Positions 16,791-27,089 are shown, counted from the stretch's first letter. The stretch: 61,933 bases of DNA from Anaerocolumna sp. (GCA_029256725.1 JAQSXJ010000028.1:1-61933); one strand, 5' to 3'. Notes: generated by a model not told the origin, from the letters alone. Made by a program: numbers and translations.

Positions 16791-18320
16791 ATGACATTTA
16801 AAAAGCTTATCGAAAGAATATCCGAGGAATACAGCATAGATATATTAAGTGAAGGTGAAGATATGGAGTTACAGGATATTGCATTGATTGACGGCAAAGA
16901 TATCAATACCCGTAAGAGCACATTATATTTTGGTTACGATAAACAAATTACCAAGCTGGTCTCTCCTATACAATGTATTCTTGCCAGTACAGGCCTAGAC
17001 CCACTTCCCGTTACCACCGGCTGTAATGCTGCCATGGTAGCAGAAGCGGATCTCTTTGCCCTGTTCAATATGGTTAAGAATCTGATTGAAACCACCCGCA
17101 GTAAGGGTATTTTTGAGGAACTTACTGCTCTGGCAGACAATTCCCGCAGCATAGAAGCAGTAATTGATACCGCTTCTGTCAGACTTGGTAACTTTTTGGT
17201 GTTTTGTGATATGAACTTTAAGATCATTGCCAAATCCATCTCAATACCAGTCCTTGATCCCCTATGGATAGAAAATACTGTCCAGGGTTATTGCAGTTAC
17301 GAATTCATTAATGCTGTTAAGGATTTAACGGTAATTAAAAACGCCTCTATGACAACTTCTGCCTTTGAAGTCGTCTGCAGCCAATCCTCCAACCGTAAAA
17401 TCAGCAGCAAAGTCTTTCATAATAAAACCCAGATTGGATTTCTTTTAATGATAGAAGGAGATAATCCCTTTCTTCCCTCTCATTTTGAAATGCTAAGTAC
17501 AATAAGTCATGCTGTCAGTTATACCATAGCTTACTATACACCTGATTTATTCGAAGGCAACAGCCGTTACCATGAATTATTATACAGCATGCTGATCGGT
17601 GCTCCCGCCAAAGACATTGCAACTCGTCTTTCAGGCCTTAAGTTTCCTGATAAAATGCTGGTGCTGTATCTTCGCCCTACCAGATACTTAGGACAACTGT
17701 ATCTTAAGAATTATACTTCCAAAGCACTGAAACTTAAGATTGCAGACACTCATGTAACCTATCATAAAAACGGCATCGCTGCGGTTATTCCCTTACAGGA
17801 GGAGTCTGACCTCTGCAATAAATTGCCTGAATTATTAAGAGATCTTGCAAAGAAAGAATATGTTCGTATCGGCATCAGCTATCCCTTTACAAATATCGAA
17901 AACTTTGTAAGCCACTTTGACCAGGCTTATGCCGCTCTTGAGCTTGGTCAGAAGTTAAAAAGCGAAGAACCGGTTTGTCTTTATCAGGATTATCAGTTTT
18001 TTCATTTACTTTCAGAGACAAAATATCCTGACAAGCTAGGGAGCTTCTGTCATCCGTCACTGGCAGCACTGAGACAATATGACCATGCAAATAATTCACA
18101 GCTTTATAAAACTCTGTGTGTCTATATCGAGAAAGGCTGTAATATCAAGCTGACCTCTGAAAGCCTGTTTATTCATCGGAATTCCCTGGTGTACCGCTTA
18201 GACCGCATTACGGAAATCTGTGGGATTGATCTTTCAGATATTAATACTTTGTTTCTTATTCGATTTTCTTTCCTTATCGACCGCTATAATGAGCTGAATA
18301 CGAGTATTGAATGGGGTTAA
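16791..18320 (+). CDS. PucR/CdaR-family transcriptional regulator
   Basis: A 509-residue one-component regulator. The N-terminal half (about 1-270) has a PucR-like sensor part and a GAF-like region. The C-terminal 60 residues are a PucR-type helix-turn-helix (IKLTSESLFIHRNSLVYRLDRITEICGIDL), the hallmark of this family. Members usually activate catabolic genes for a ligand they sense. The divergent arrangement with the OYE-decarboxylase fusion, sharing a 171-bp gap, makes that operon the natural target. A TTG four codons earlier is possible, but the ATG at 16791 sits behind a weak GAGG site and is preferred. Confidence 0.88.
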   Translation: MTFKKLIERISEEYSIDILSEGEDMELQDIALIDGKDINTRKSTLYFGYDKQITKLVSPIQCILASTGLDPLPVTTGCNAAMVAEADLFALFNMVKNLIETTRSKGIFEELTALADNSRSIEAVIDTASVRLGNFLVFCDMNFKIIAKSISIPVLDPLWIENTVQGYCSYEFINAVKDLTVIKNASMTTSAFEVVCSQSSNRKISSKVFHNKTQIGFLLMIEGDNPFLPSHFEMLSTISHAVSYTIAYYTPDLFEGNSRYHELLYSMLIGAPAKDIATRLSGLKFPDKMLVLYLRPTRYLGQLYLKNYTSKALKLKIADTHVTYHKNGIAAVIPLQEESDLCNKLPELLRDLAKKEYVRIGISYPFTNIENFVSHFDQAYAALELGQKLKSEEPVCLYQDYQFFHLLSETKYPDKLGSFCHPSLAALRQYDHANNSQLYKTLCVYIEKGCNIKLTSESLFIHRNSLVYRLDRITEICGIDLSDINTLFLIRFSFLIDRYNELNTSIEWG

Positions 18321-18321
18321 T

Positions 18322-18369
18322 ACATATTAAAGTTTAGCTCATATTAGGTTTAAACATATTAAGGCTTAA
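18322..18369. repeat. Three degenerate 16-bp tandem repeats between convergent genes
   Basis: Units at 18322-18337, 18338-18353 and 18354-18369 follow the pattern aCATATTAaggtTTAa. The third covers the stop codon of the M23 peptidase gene (18359-18361). Confidence 0.65.
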
Positions 18370-19084
18370 CTACACTTCCCTTAATCGGCATGGAATCTTC
18401 TATTCCTTTAAAGTATAAAGGCAGCCCTTCTGCAAAAACCGGCAACAGCATTTTGGTTGGATCCTGTCGTTGATGATGAATATGCAGGTGGGGTTCTGAG
18501 GTAGAGCCGCTGTTTCCCACACGACCAATGTAATCACCTGCTTCTACCTCATCGCCTGTCTTTAATACCACACTGTCTTTTTTCAAATGGTTCAGCAGAA
18601 GGTATGTACCAGTTGAAGCAATTCTGATATAGACATGATTTCCATCGGAGGATATAAACTCTTCTGTATTTGCCCTGATATCCTCTTCCTCATCATAGGC
18701 TTCCACTACAACTCCTGAAACGGGGGAATATATTTCCTTATCCCATATTCCGTAACTATCAGTCTCATTACTGCCTGTGTTATAGGGTTCCATCACAATA
18801 TCATATGCCCAGCGCTCCGAAGCCCAAACGGCATGGGGTAAATTATCCTCCACGCGGTCACCACCAAATCCTATTACAGCCTCTTCCTTAAAAGGCCAGG
18901 CTACGGTTACCGCAGGTGATACTTTTGTTATATCCGCAGGATAAGCAAGTAAAAGGACGTTCATCGTCAGCATTTTAGTTGTTCTTTTACGTTTTATTTT
19001 CATCTTCTTATTCCACTGAAATAATAACCAAATACGATTAATTTCAATTGTGGTAACCTTTCTATTGTTTTGGTTTGTACTCAT
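18359..19084 (-). CDS. M23-family peptidase (LytM-type)
   Basis: A 241-residue protein with a LytM/M23 metallopeptidase domain in its second half: IYSPVSGVVVEAY, GNHVYIRI, GDYIGRVGNSGSTSEPHLHIHHQ, ending in the zinc-ligand HLHIH. The earlier ligand region is RWAYDIVME. M23 enzymes cut peptidoglycan cross-bridge peptides. The N-terminal part contains a short hydrophobic stretch after a very basic segment (MKIKRKRTTKMLTMNVLLLA), so the true start may be the internal ATG near 19003, giving a membrane anchor; neither start has a strong ribosome binding site. It is convergent with the PucR-type regulator. Confidence 0.75.
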   Translation of the reverse strand: MSTNQNNRKVTTIEINRIWLLFQWNKKMKIKRKRTTKMLTMNVLLLAYPADITKVSPAVTVAWPFKEEAVIGFGGDRVEDNLPHAVWASERWAYDIVMEPYNTGSNETDSYGIWDKEIYSPVSGVVVEAYDEEEDIRANTEEFISSDGNHVYIRIASTGTYLLLNHLKKDSVVLKTGDEVEAGDYIGRVGNSGSTSEPHLHIHHQRQDPTKMLLPVFAEGLPLYFKGIEDSMPIKGSVVKP

Positions 19085-19226
19085 GATTATATTTCATGAA
19101 AACCAAAACAAAGTAAAAGCATCACCAACAGAATATAAAATCTACAATCTTCTTGTTGGCTCTGCATTCGTATGATATTATTGATAGTACCAGCTTACGA
19201 AAGCCTACCATTATCGGAGGATTCCT

Positions 19227-19346
19227 ATGTATAATGAAGAAAAGATTTTAATTGTAGATGATGAAGCCGGACTTTTAAATCTACTAAAGATAACGCTGCA
19301 AAAAGAACGTTACAATAAGTTTGGGATATATGGGGTATTGAGATAA
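19227..19346 (+). pseudogene. Truncated response-regulator gene
   Basis: An ATG behind TCGGAGGATTCCT opens a 39-codon frame. Its first 28 residues are the start of a response-regulator receiver domain (EKILIVDDEAGLLNLL). The sequence then changes to an unrelated tail and stops. The phosphoacceptor Asp, the rest of the receiver and the DNA-binding domain are absent. It lies 107 bp before a histidine kinase gene, where a cognate regulator would be expected. Confidence 0.8.
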
Positions 19347-19453
19347 ATCTACTTTTCACTCTTTTTAAAGCAGTGTTTCATGTCTTCTAAGATATGTATG
19401 GGTGTTGTATATAACTAAATGTAATTACATATAAAAATTTTTGACTGAGAGGC

Positions 19454-20599
19454 ATGGTTATAAAAATGAGGTTAAGATTGCGTTTTATCCTGTTTTTTAC
19501 CGGGGGCTTGTTCCTATTCCTGCTATACATGGGAGTCTTGACAGCCTTTGTATTTGAACATATAATGCCGTTGTTTACAAAGTCTGATACCGATAGTCAG
19601 GCATTGTTCTTATTGACTTTTACCGAGAAGAAGGAATCCTTACTTTACTTATTTACTTTTGTATTTGCTTTTGTCAGCGGAGGTCTTATTTTAAGCAGAT
19701 ACTTTGTAAAACCTCTGCTTTTCATCCTTTCCTTCGTAAGGCAGCTATCAAAAGGAAATTATGATTCCGGAATATTAAGTAAAGTCATCTATAAACGAGG
19801 TAAATTGAAAAAAAGATATTTTCTTTATAAAGAAGTGTTAGAAGATCTTTCTCATCTGGCAGAAGTATTAGAGTCTGTGAAAGAGGAACGAAAACAACTG
19901 GAACTATCCAAAAAGAACTGGATTAATGGTATCTCCCATGACTTAAAGACACCTTTATCCTATATTATCGGATATTCCTCATTGCTTAAAGCAGAAGACT
20001 ATCGTTGGGATAAGGAAGAATCTGATAATTTCTTAGATGAAATCTATAACAAAGGGAAATATCTTGAACAATTAGCAGACGATATGAACCTTGTATACAA
20101 TTTAGAAGGCCAGCAAGCAGAACTGCCGTTAAGATTGGAAGATTTCGATTTAATCCCTTTTCTCCAGAGACTGGTTGCTGAGGTTATGAATGATCCCGCC
20201 GGAGCCAGGTATCATTTTGCTTTTCTTCCAGCTGTGGAATCTTTACGTATCTATGCAGACTCAAAGCTATTACAACGTGCCATTCAAAATCTGTTGATGA
20301 ATTCTATCCATCATAATGCAGAAGATACAAGTATTGAGATTAAAGTTTTTATATCTGAGGACACTTATACTGTAATTGAGATTTCTGATAACGGTGCCGG
20401 GTTAACGCCTGAGACAATTGAAAGGTTTAACGGTGCAGAAGGTTTTCTGAATAACAGCTCTGTCTATAAAAGAAAAGGTCTGGGCCTTAGTATTGTTAAA
20501 AACATTGTGAAAGCCCACCATGGTCACATTATAGCCGAAAAAAATTCAATAACCGGTACAACATTTCGTATTCTAATTCCCATTGCCCTAAAAAACTGA
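19454..20599 (+). CDS. Membrane sensor histidine kinase, partner regulator lost
   Basis: A 381-residue two-transmembrane kinase (helices about 10-32 and 64-88, short extracytoplasmic loop). The HisKA box WINGISHDLKTPLSY carries phosphoacceptor His162. The ATPase domain has the N-box NLLMNSIHHN, G1 DNGAGL and G2 KGLGLSIVKN, so the kinase itself looks functional. The cognate response regulator upstream is reduced to an N-terminal scrap, so any output would need another regulator. The ATG at 19454 lies very close to GAGAGG; the ATG at 19466 is an alternative start. Confidence 0.88.
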   Translation: MVIKMRLRLRFILFFTGGLFLFLLYMGVLTAFVFEHIMPLFTKSDTDSQALFLLTFTEKKESLLYLFTFVFAFVSGGLILSRYFVKPLLFILSFVRQLSKGNYDSGILSKVIYKRGKLKKRYFLYKEVLEDLSHLAEVLESVKEERKQLELSKKNWINGISHDLKTPLSYIIGYSSLLKAEDYRWDKEESDNFLDEIYNKGKYLEQLADDMNLVYNLEGQQAELPLRLEDFDLIPFLQRLVAEVMNDPAGARYHFAFLPAVESLRIYADSKLLQRAIQNLLMNSIHHNAEDTSIEIKVFISEDTYTVIEISDNGAGLTPETIERFNGAEGFLNNSSVYKRKGLGLSIVKNIVKAHHGHIIAEKNSITGTTFRILIPIALKN

Positions 20600-20780
20600 G
20601 TCGTATATTATTTATAGCAGAGCAGAAAATCAGATCCAATCAGGTTTACCGCTCTATTACTATATACGCTTTAACCCAAGGAGATTTTACCATACAATAC
20701 ATTTTGGGGAAAGTTAATCCTGTACGAATCAATTCATATTCCGCTAATCTTATTAAGCTGCTGTATAGCAATTCAGTAAT

Positions 20781-20836
20781 AACAGGGTGCATTGAACAAA
20801 TATTAATTGCTAACCTTTGCCGCAATACACCCTGTT
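20781..20836. terminator. Bidirectional terminator between kinase and subtilase genes
   Basis: AACAGGGTGCATTG (20781-20794) pairs with CAATACACCCTGTT (20823-20836) with a single G-U. The genes on both sides converge here. Confidence 0.7.
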
Positions 20837-20873
20837 AAATTAATTCTTACATTATATCAAGCATCTTATTATT

Positions 20874-23800
20874 CTAATATTCTTCCCCTGGTCCTACTGG
20901 AACCGGATAGATGGGATTCTCCGGAGACTCCGGTATAACAGGTACTTCCGGCATTAACAATCCTCCGCTGTTTGGCAGCACCAGATCGATGGTACCTGAT
21001 GCAGTTGCAGTTAATGTTTTTCCATAGATATCTGTATAGGTAACCTCCACTAACAATCCTGTTGCTTTCGTATAATTGGGAGCTATCCAGGTTCCTGTAT
21101 AGTATCCGGAAGAAACCTCTCTCATGGTAAAAGTCTTAGGTTTGATAGCATTTTGATCCTGGGCAATTATTCTAAAGGACGCTGTTCCTCCTGCCAGACT
21201 CTTGAAGCTTACCGTCAATACTTCACTACTCTTTAGCGTCACATTGGAAGAAGGGGTAAGGTCGATTATACCCTGTTCTTTTACAATGTTTACTTTTCCG
21301 GTTGCTGTAGCTGTGACCTTATTTCCTGCGCTATCCACAAATTCCGCTTCAACTACAAGTCCGTTTATGTTTGCCTGAGGTGCAGTCCAGGTTCCTATAT
21401 AATAACCTTCGCTAACTTCCTGCATGGCAACACCACTGCCAGACTGTGCCGCAAGGCTGGTAGGAAGCACAACTCTGAAAGCTCCGCTGCCACCTGGCTC
21501 ACTGTGAAAGCTAACGGTAAGCGTCTGTCCGGGTGTAAGGTTAACGTCACTTGCAGGTTCCAGTCCGGATATAACGGGGACATCTTTTTTCACAATAACC
21601 TTAATCTGTTTTTCCGTGACATTTCCTACCTGATCATATGCCTTTAAGGTAAATACGTTCTCTCCTGCATAAACAATCTTCTCTACATGGAAAGCTCCGT
21701 CCTGTACCACAACAATCTCATTGTTAATCTCAAGCTTGTTAAAATGCTGGTCAAAGACTGTTCCGGTAATGTCTACTACTCTCTCATTTGTTACTAAACC
21801 GTCTGCCGGTGCAGTAACGATGAGTTCCGGTGCCAGCTTATCCTTGATTATTTTCTTAGCCGCTGAGGGTTCCGTTTCTTTTCCGTTTAACTCAGAAGTT
21901 GCTGTGATGATACTTTCTTCTTCCGTCAGAGGTATTACCTTTTGGAAGAATTTATTTACAGAAGTTACTTGCTCTGTCTTACTGCCATTTACATAAAGGT
22001 TGACTTTACCATCAGCTGTCACTGTTCCTTCAACCAAAATTGAATCCTGGTTGGTATAGCTGACATCCTCTAAGTTGGTGATAACCGGTGTATCCACCGA
22101 GTATTCCATTCTTGCACGAATCATTAAACCACCAGCTACATCCTCCTCTGCAATAGGAGTAAAAGTATCACCGGAATACAGATAAGATCTGTCTGCATAA
22201 GGGCTGTCTTCATCAATTCCAGTACCAGGTGAGGCGGTTCCCACAGCAGTCTGAGAGGTTGCTATAAAGAAATCTCTGTTGGTGGAGAAACCAAACTCTG
22301 ATAGATCAATATAGTTCCACTCTCCTCTTACAACATTGACTACCTTTGGTGAAACATTTAATTTCACCGGATTACCGCTGGCATCTGTGTCATAAATGGT
22401 AATTCCGATCTGATTGCCTCCCGGTGAAGGCCAATCCGTCCCCCAGAAAAAGATATTAGCACCTTTTACTTTACCATACTGTGTGGGTGTTACTCTGATA
22501 GCCAATCCGTTACCTGTTGCATTGAGTACCAATGCATTTTCACCGGTTCCGTCATCATATACGATTTCTTCTTCATAACCCACAAACCGTTTAAGAGGTA
22601 TCGTCACTTCTGTGGTTTCATTACCAGTTACTACAGCACTGATTTCTCCGGGTTCAAAACCGTCTGCAATTACCTTTAAGGTATAAGTGCCTTCGTAAAC
22701 ATTCGGGATTATAAATTCACCATTTGCATCTGCCGTTACAACAGGGAGTTTTGAATCCTCTTTAACCCTTATAACTGCATTTGCTGCCGGTTCTCCTGAA
22801 TATCTGTCTGTAACCTTACCCTTTATGATTCCTTTCGGCTTTTCTTTAAGCACAAAATTCTTCTTAACGGTTTGGTCCTCCGTTAAATGTACCTGTGCTT
22901 CTGCCGGATAATATCCATAAGCTTCAGCTCGTAAAGTCCAGGTATCTTCTCCTTCATTTACTGCATGCTTTAAGGTATATCTGCCGTCAGCAGGATTGGT
23001 TTTAGCACTTCTTCCTGTTTCCAGTATAGTTACTACCGCATCGGCAGGCAGACCTGCGGTTACAGAGGATATAGCCTGAACGGAAGCGTCGCTTACAGTT
23101 TCATATTTCTTGGTAACCGTTGTATTCTTCTCCTTCAAATTAAGCTTGATAGGTTTTACTTCAATTTCTTTCTTCTGTAGACTTAAACTGTTATCTGCCT
23201 TCTTGTAATCCGGTAATTTTACACTGGAAGCCGCTGCATTCGCTGCATTTACCATGATGTAATCAATATACCAGCCAGCTTTATTAAGAGAGGTATCAGA
23301 AGTCAGCAGGAATCTTATCTTTACAGTTTTTCCTGTATAGGAGGAATCCAGCAGAAGTTCGGTATTAGCCCAGGCTTTTCCATCACCGGTATAATAACCT
23401 CCGGGAGCTAAATCTGTCCAGGCCGACCAATTATCACCCTCTTTTTTAGATATCTGGATATATCCTTTGTCGTATTTGTTCTCAAATTCATACCACTGAC
23501 CAATTGTCAAGGTGCTGATCTTATTCTCAGGCAGCTGAATTTCAGGAGTTTCCAGCCAGGAATTACTGCTGTTTAAATAATTGGCTGCAAGTCCGGTAGC
23601 CCAAACCTTTGCACCATAAAAGCCTGTTCCCGGTCCGGAGGTAGGTACTCCCCACTCCCAGGAATTATTGGTACCACCGGTTAAGAAAGCACCGTTGTTG
23701 TTTTCAAAATCCTCATAATAAATATAGTCACCAAGCGATTGCACTTCAAGGGTTAAGGGTAATGACAACCCACTTTCATTCCCTGCAAAGTCAAAAGCGG

Positions 23801-26372
23801 AAACTTTGTAATAATAGGTTCTGTGTGCCTCAATACTGTTATCCCCATAGGAATTCGTTGCAGTTTCTGCCAGTAGTGCATATGCCCCATCAACAGCATC
23901 CGAACGGTAGACACGGTAACCAGCTGTATCAGTATCTGACACGGCAGGCCAATTTATAGCGGCGGTATTGAGAATGACACTGCCGGTTAGATTTGCAGGA
24001 ACTGAAGGAGCGATTCTATCTGTAGCGATAAACTTCGCATCCTCTAAATACCAGCCGACCTTTGAAACACTTGTATCTGAAACCAGGCGGAACGCAATAT
24101 ATACGGGAACAGAAGAACCTATATAGTCGCTTAAGTTTATGGTCAGCTTACTCCAGCTGGTCTTGGTACCGGTTATGATAGGCCCTACCTGATTCCATGT
24201 CTCACCAAGGTCACCTGTTACATATACAAAACCCTTATCGTAATTATTTTCAATATCATACCACTGATTCACCTCGAACTGAGCGAATTTAAGGGTCGTA
24301 TCCCTAAGATCTAAGGGCACGGACACCAATATACTGTCTCCGCTGTTGGAATAGTTGCCTTTTAAATTCGTTCCTATGAGTTTTGTACCGCTTAAGGTCG
24401 TTGGACCAACTCCCGCTGCCGGTTCGCCCCATTGCCAGTCTCCTTCAAAGAGCCATCCGGAGGGATAATTCTCAAAATCCGTACTGTAGCTGTCAGGAAC
24501 TGCGCCAAATTTGATCTCAACCTTATATTCACCTGTTGCTACTGTATTACCGTCATAATCCCTTGCTTTTATCTTATAGACAAAACCCGGCTGTACTACG
24601 AGATCATCAGGAATAGTACCGGTATATACCCCGGATTTATAATCTCCTGAGCTTCTCGTAAGAGGCAATGTAATCCAGTATGATTTTCCGCTTTGTTTTA
24701 CCAGAAGTTCTGTTTCAATAACAGATACATCATCAGAGATTTCAGCCTGTATCTGGATACCGGCACCGGAATAGGTTTCTGTGATGACCTGGTTATGAAC
24801 AATTACAGGATTTTCAAGGTCTTCTCCTTCAACGGTTACTTTCCCTTCAATGGTACCGGTTCCGCCTGCAATTCTTGAAACAGCTTCAAAAGCATCAATT
24901 AAGCCATAGCCGTAGCCATAGTTGGGATCCCCGGCGTCATTGGCATCTTCTATAGGAATTGCCGTATCCTTTAATAATTCTTCCACTTCTTCAATGGAAA
25001 GAGAGTTATTTGCTGACAGGATTAAAGCTGCTGTTCCTGACACGGCCGGCGCTGACATACTGGTTCCGTCCCAGCCGCCTTCATAACCGCCCGGTACAGA
25101 GGAACGTATATTAACACCAGGAGCAATTACATCCGGTTTCACATTGTTGTAAGGGCCAGGGCCTCTTCTTGAGAAATCTCCTCTTACGTTATTAATATCC
25201 AAAGCTCCTACTGCAAAACTTTCGGGATAATTGGCAGGCGCACTGACAGAAGACGGTGGTGCTGCTGCATTTCTCTCATTACCGGAAGAGAATATCGGAA
25301 GGATTCCAGCTGCCCTCCAGGCAGTTACCATAGGTCTGAACCACTCATCTAAACCGGAAGCTCCGCCCCAGGAATTATTAATAATATCGGGAGTTGCGGC
25401 AGGATCTCCCCCGGGAGCAAGCATCCACTCTGCGGCTGAGAGGATATCATCATCATAACCACCATCCGGGGTAAAAGCCTTGGCAGTAATCCAGGTGGCA
25501 CCGGGTGCCGCACCGATCTTATTGCTTCCGTCGGGCTCTTGTCCAAGGATTGTACCAAGTACATGGGTACCATGGGGTATGCTGGCTTCATCCACCGGCA
25601 AAGTACTTCCGTTAACCGGGTCATACCAGTTTCCTGCCGAGGTGGGGTTTGCGGGATCGCTTGGGTTGTATCCTCTCCATTTTAATTTCAGGGCAGGATG
25701 AGTCCAGGTAGCTCCTGTGTCAATGGTTCCAACAACAACGCCGGTTCCATCTACTCCAAGACCCCAAACTTCATCTGCCCTGATTCGCTCGATATTCCAT
25801 TCTACACCATCTGCATTGGCCTGAATTTCACCAGCCGTTACCTGCGGTTCATCTAACTTAACGATTTTATTTTCGTATATTTTCTCAACTTCACTCATAT
25901 ACGAAATGTTTTCAATTACTTTTTTAGTAGCCTTTACATAAACTGCATTGATAATGTAATAAGGCTTATACTCTGTGACAGTCTTCTTCTTTTCTTCCTG
26001 GGTTATGTATTTTAGCAATTTTTGCTGGGTATCCTCTGCATTATCCTTTAAAGCACCGATTACTTCTTTTCTTACTTCAAGTTTGGTGTTATAAGGTGTT
26101 AAGGCTGATGACAGTTTCCCCTCAGCTTCGCTTGCTACCCCCATGCTGTCTACCTGACTGCTCAGGTATATGATTGCTTCTACGAGATCTTCATCCGATG
26201 CAGAGTCAATAAATCCAGACTCTATCTTATTCATAGACTGGACATGCAGTTCTTCCTTTAAGGAAGATACCGGAAGAGAATATTTACTTTCTGCAAGAGC
26301 TGTTACCGAATTAAAGGTCATGATAAAAAATAATAACATGGTAATGACCTTTCTTGCTTTTCCCTTAATCAT
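20874..26372 (-). CDS. Giant secreted subtilisin-like serine protease (bacillopeptidase F type)
   Basis: An 1832-residue extracellular S8 peptidase. A signal peptide (about 1-27) and a long pro-region (about 30-175) precede the catalytic domain (about 205-495), with Asp218 (GTIDTGA), His267 (PHGTHV), oxyanion Asn365 (SSGNERN) and Ser438 (DGTSMSAP). Then come, in order: an Ig-like segment, a MAM/immune-inhibitor-A-like jelly roll (about 630-790), a fibronectin III-like domain (DRIAPSVPANLTG...), a second jelly roll, carboxypeptidase-regulatory-like beta modules (GIIKGKVTDRYSGEPAANAVIRV), and several bacterial Ig-like modules. There is no sortase motif; the tail is Pro-rich. Architecture resembles Bacillus bacillopeptidase F but is longer. 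A perfect AAGGAGG site precedes the ATG. Single gene. Confidence 0.92.
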   Translation of the reverse strand: MIKGKARKVITMLLFFIMTFNSVTALAESKYSLPVSSLKEELHVQSMNKIESGFIDSASDEDLVEAIIYLSSQVDSMGVASEAEGKLSSALTPYNTKLEVRKEVIGALKDNAEDTQQKLLKYITQEEKKKTVTEYKPYYIINAVYVKATKKVIENISYMSEVEKIYENKIVKLDEPQVTAGEIQANADGVEWNIERIRADEVWGLGVDGTGVVVGTIDTGATWTHPALKLKWRGYNPSDPANPTSAGNWYDPVNGSTLPVDEASIPHGTHVLGTILGQEPDGSNKIGAAPGATWITAKAFTPDGGYDDDILSAAEWMLAPGGDPAATPDIINNSWGGASGLDEWFRPMVTAWRAAGILPIFSSGNERNAAAPPSSVSAPANYPESFAVGALDINNVRGDFSRRGPGPYNNVKPDVIAPGVNIRSSVPGGYEGGWDGTSMSAPAVSGTAALILSANNSLSIEEVEELLKDTAIPIEDANDAGDPNYGYGYGLIDAFEAVSRIAGGTGTIEGKVTVEGEDLENPVIVHNQVITETYSGAGIQIQAEISDDVSVIETELLVKQSGKSYWITLPLTRSSGDYKSGVYTGTIPDDLVVQPGFVYKIKARDYDGNTVATGEYKVEIKFGAVPDSYSTDFENYPSGWLFEGDWQWGEPAAGVGPTTLSGTKLIGTNLKGNYSNSGDSILVSVPLDLRDTTLKFAQFEVNQWYDIENNYDKGFVYVTGDLGETWNQVGPIITGTKTSWSKLTINLSDYIGSSVPVYIAFRLVSDTSVSKVGWYLEDAKFIATDRIAPSVPANLTGSVILNTAAINWPAVSDTDTAGYRVYRSDAVDGAYALLAETATNSYGDNSIEAHRTYYYKVSAFDFAGNESGLSLPLTLEVQSLGDYIYYEDFENNNGAFLTGGTNNSWEWGVPTSGPGTGFYGAKVWATGLAANYLNSSNSWLETPEIQLPENKISTLTIGQWYEFENKYDKGYIQISKKEGDNWSAWTDLAPGGYYTGDGKAWANTELLLDSSYTGKTVKIRFLLTSDTSLNKAGWYIDYIMVNAANAAASSVKLPDYKKADNSLSLQKKEIEVKPIKLNLKEKNTTVTKKYETVSDASVQAISSVTAGLPADAVVTILETGRSAKTNPADGRYTLKHAVNEGEDTWTLRAEAYGYYPAEAQVHLTEDQTVKKNFVLKEKPKGIIKGKVTDRYSGEPAANAVIRVKEDSKLPVVTADANGEFIIPNVYEGTYTLKVIADGFEPGEISAVVTGNETTEVTIPLKRFVGYEEEIVYDDGTGENALVLNATGNGLAIRVTPTQYGKVKGANIFFWGTDWPSPGGNQIGITIYDTDASGNPVKLNVSPKVVNVVRGEWNYIDLSEFGFSTNRDFFIATSQTAVGTASPGTGIDEDSPYADRSYLYSGDTFTPIAEEDVAGGLMIRARMEYSVDTPVITNLEDVSYTNQDSILVEGTVTADGKVNLYVNGSKTEQVTSVNKFFQKVIPLTEEESIITATSELNGKETEPSAAKKIIKDKLAPELIVTAPADGLVTNERVVDITGTVFDQHFNKLEINNEIVVVQDGAFHVEKIVYAGENVFTLKAYDQVGNVTEKQIKVIVKKDVPVISGLEPASDVNLTPGQTLTVSFHSEPGGSGAFRVVLPTSLAAQSGSGVAMQEVSEGYYIGTWTAPQANINGLVVEAEFVDSAGNKVTATATGKVNIVKEQGIIDLTPSSNVTLKSSEVLTVSFKSLAGGTASFRIIAQDQNAIKPKTFTMREVSSGYYTGTWIAPNYTKATGLLVEVTYTDIYGKTLTATASGTIDLVLPNSGGLLMPEVPVIPESPENPIYPVPVGPGEEY

Positions 26373-26676
26373 TATTACTACCTCCTTTTTCTCATCTTTA
26401 TCATTAAAAATAGCTGCTACTGACCTTGTGCCCCCCTTCTTTTACTTGGCAGCTGTCCTTAAGACCCCCTCAATATGACACAAATATCTCTGTCGTAATT
26501 TATAAGACAAGCTTTGGTATTATTTAACTTTATATTTATTCGTCATCTTTCCTTTTTATGACTGATTTATAGAAAAATATTAATATTTTATCTATATAGT
26601 ATAGAAAAGGTAAGATGTAAGACTATTTATATGATACTGTTTTCATTAAAATGCGTATTATTGATCTTGACGAAAA

Positions 26677-26720
26677 ACAAACAGCCTTTGAAATTAATAA
26701 ATTAATCAAAGGTTGCTTGT
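26677..26720. repeat. Inverted repeat in the intergenic gap
   Basis: The left arm ACAAACAGCCTTTGAAATTAAT pattern (26677-26698) pairs with 26701-26720 (ATTAATCAAAGGTTGCTTGT) with two or three mismatches. No T-run follows, so it may be a relic terminator or a binding site. Confidence 0.45.
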
Positions 26721-26923
26721 ATGTAATATGAAAATAGTTAACTCTCTTTTTAATTATTGCTGTTCTGCCAACTTATTCAATGTCTTATAACAATGTGCAG
26801 CATTTCCAGATAGATAATTTCCATGCTCAAAATTTCAAGCTGAATATCTTTCAGTTTGCAAACAGCATTATTTCTTGGATAAACTCTATTAGGGCGTGTT
26901 GTTATTTTCAATATAATCACCCC

Positions 26924-26969
26924 TAAATTTCTACAATTTATCCTTCTAAATTTCGATAATTTATCCTTC
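26924..26969. repeat. Two tandem 23-bp repeats upstream of the MBL-fold gene
   Basis: TAAATTTCTACAATTTATCC and TAAATTTCGATAATTTATCC, each followed by TTC, are directly adjacent (26924-26946, 26947-26969), differing at two positions. This is a possible operator for the divergent genes. Confidence 0.65.
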
Positions 26970-27089
26970 TACACTTTACATTCATTAGTATATCTTTTAT
27001 TATTATATTTTAAGGCATAAATAAGCAGGGATGCAAATTTTTGTGCTTTAAAAGGATATAGGTTAATGCAGTCAGAGAAAGGTAGAAAT

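Larger units (their letters stand above)
26373..27089. other. Long AT-rich gap between subtilase and MBL-fold genes
   Basis: No gene is seen in about 700 bases. The gap holds an inverted repeat at 26677-26720 and a two-copy tandem repeat at 26924-26969 (separate entries). Promoters for both divergent genes must lie here, but no strong sigma-A match stands out. Confidence 0.5.
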
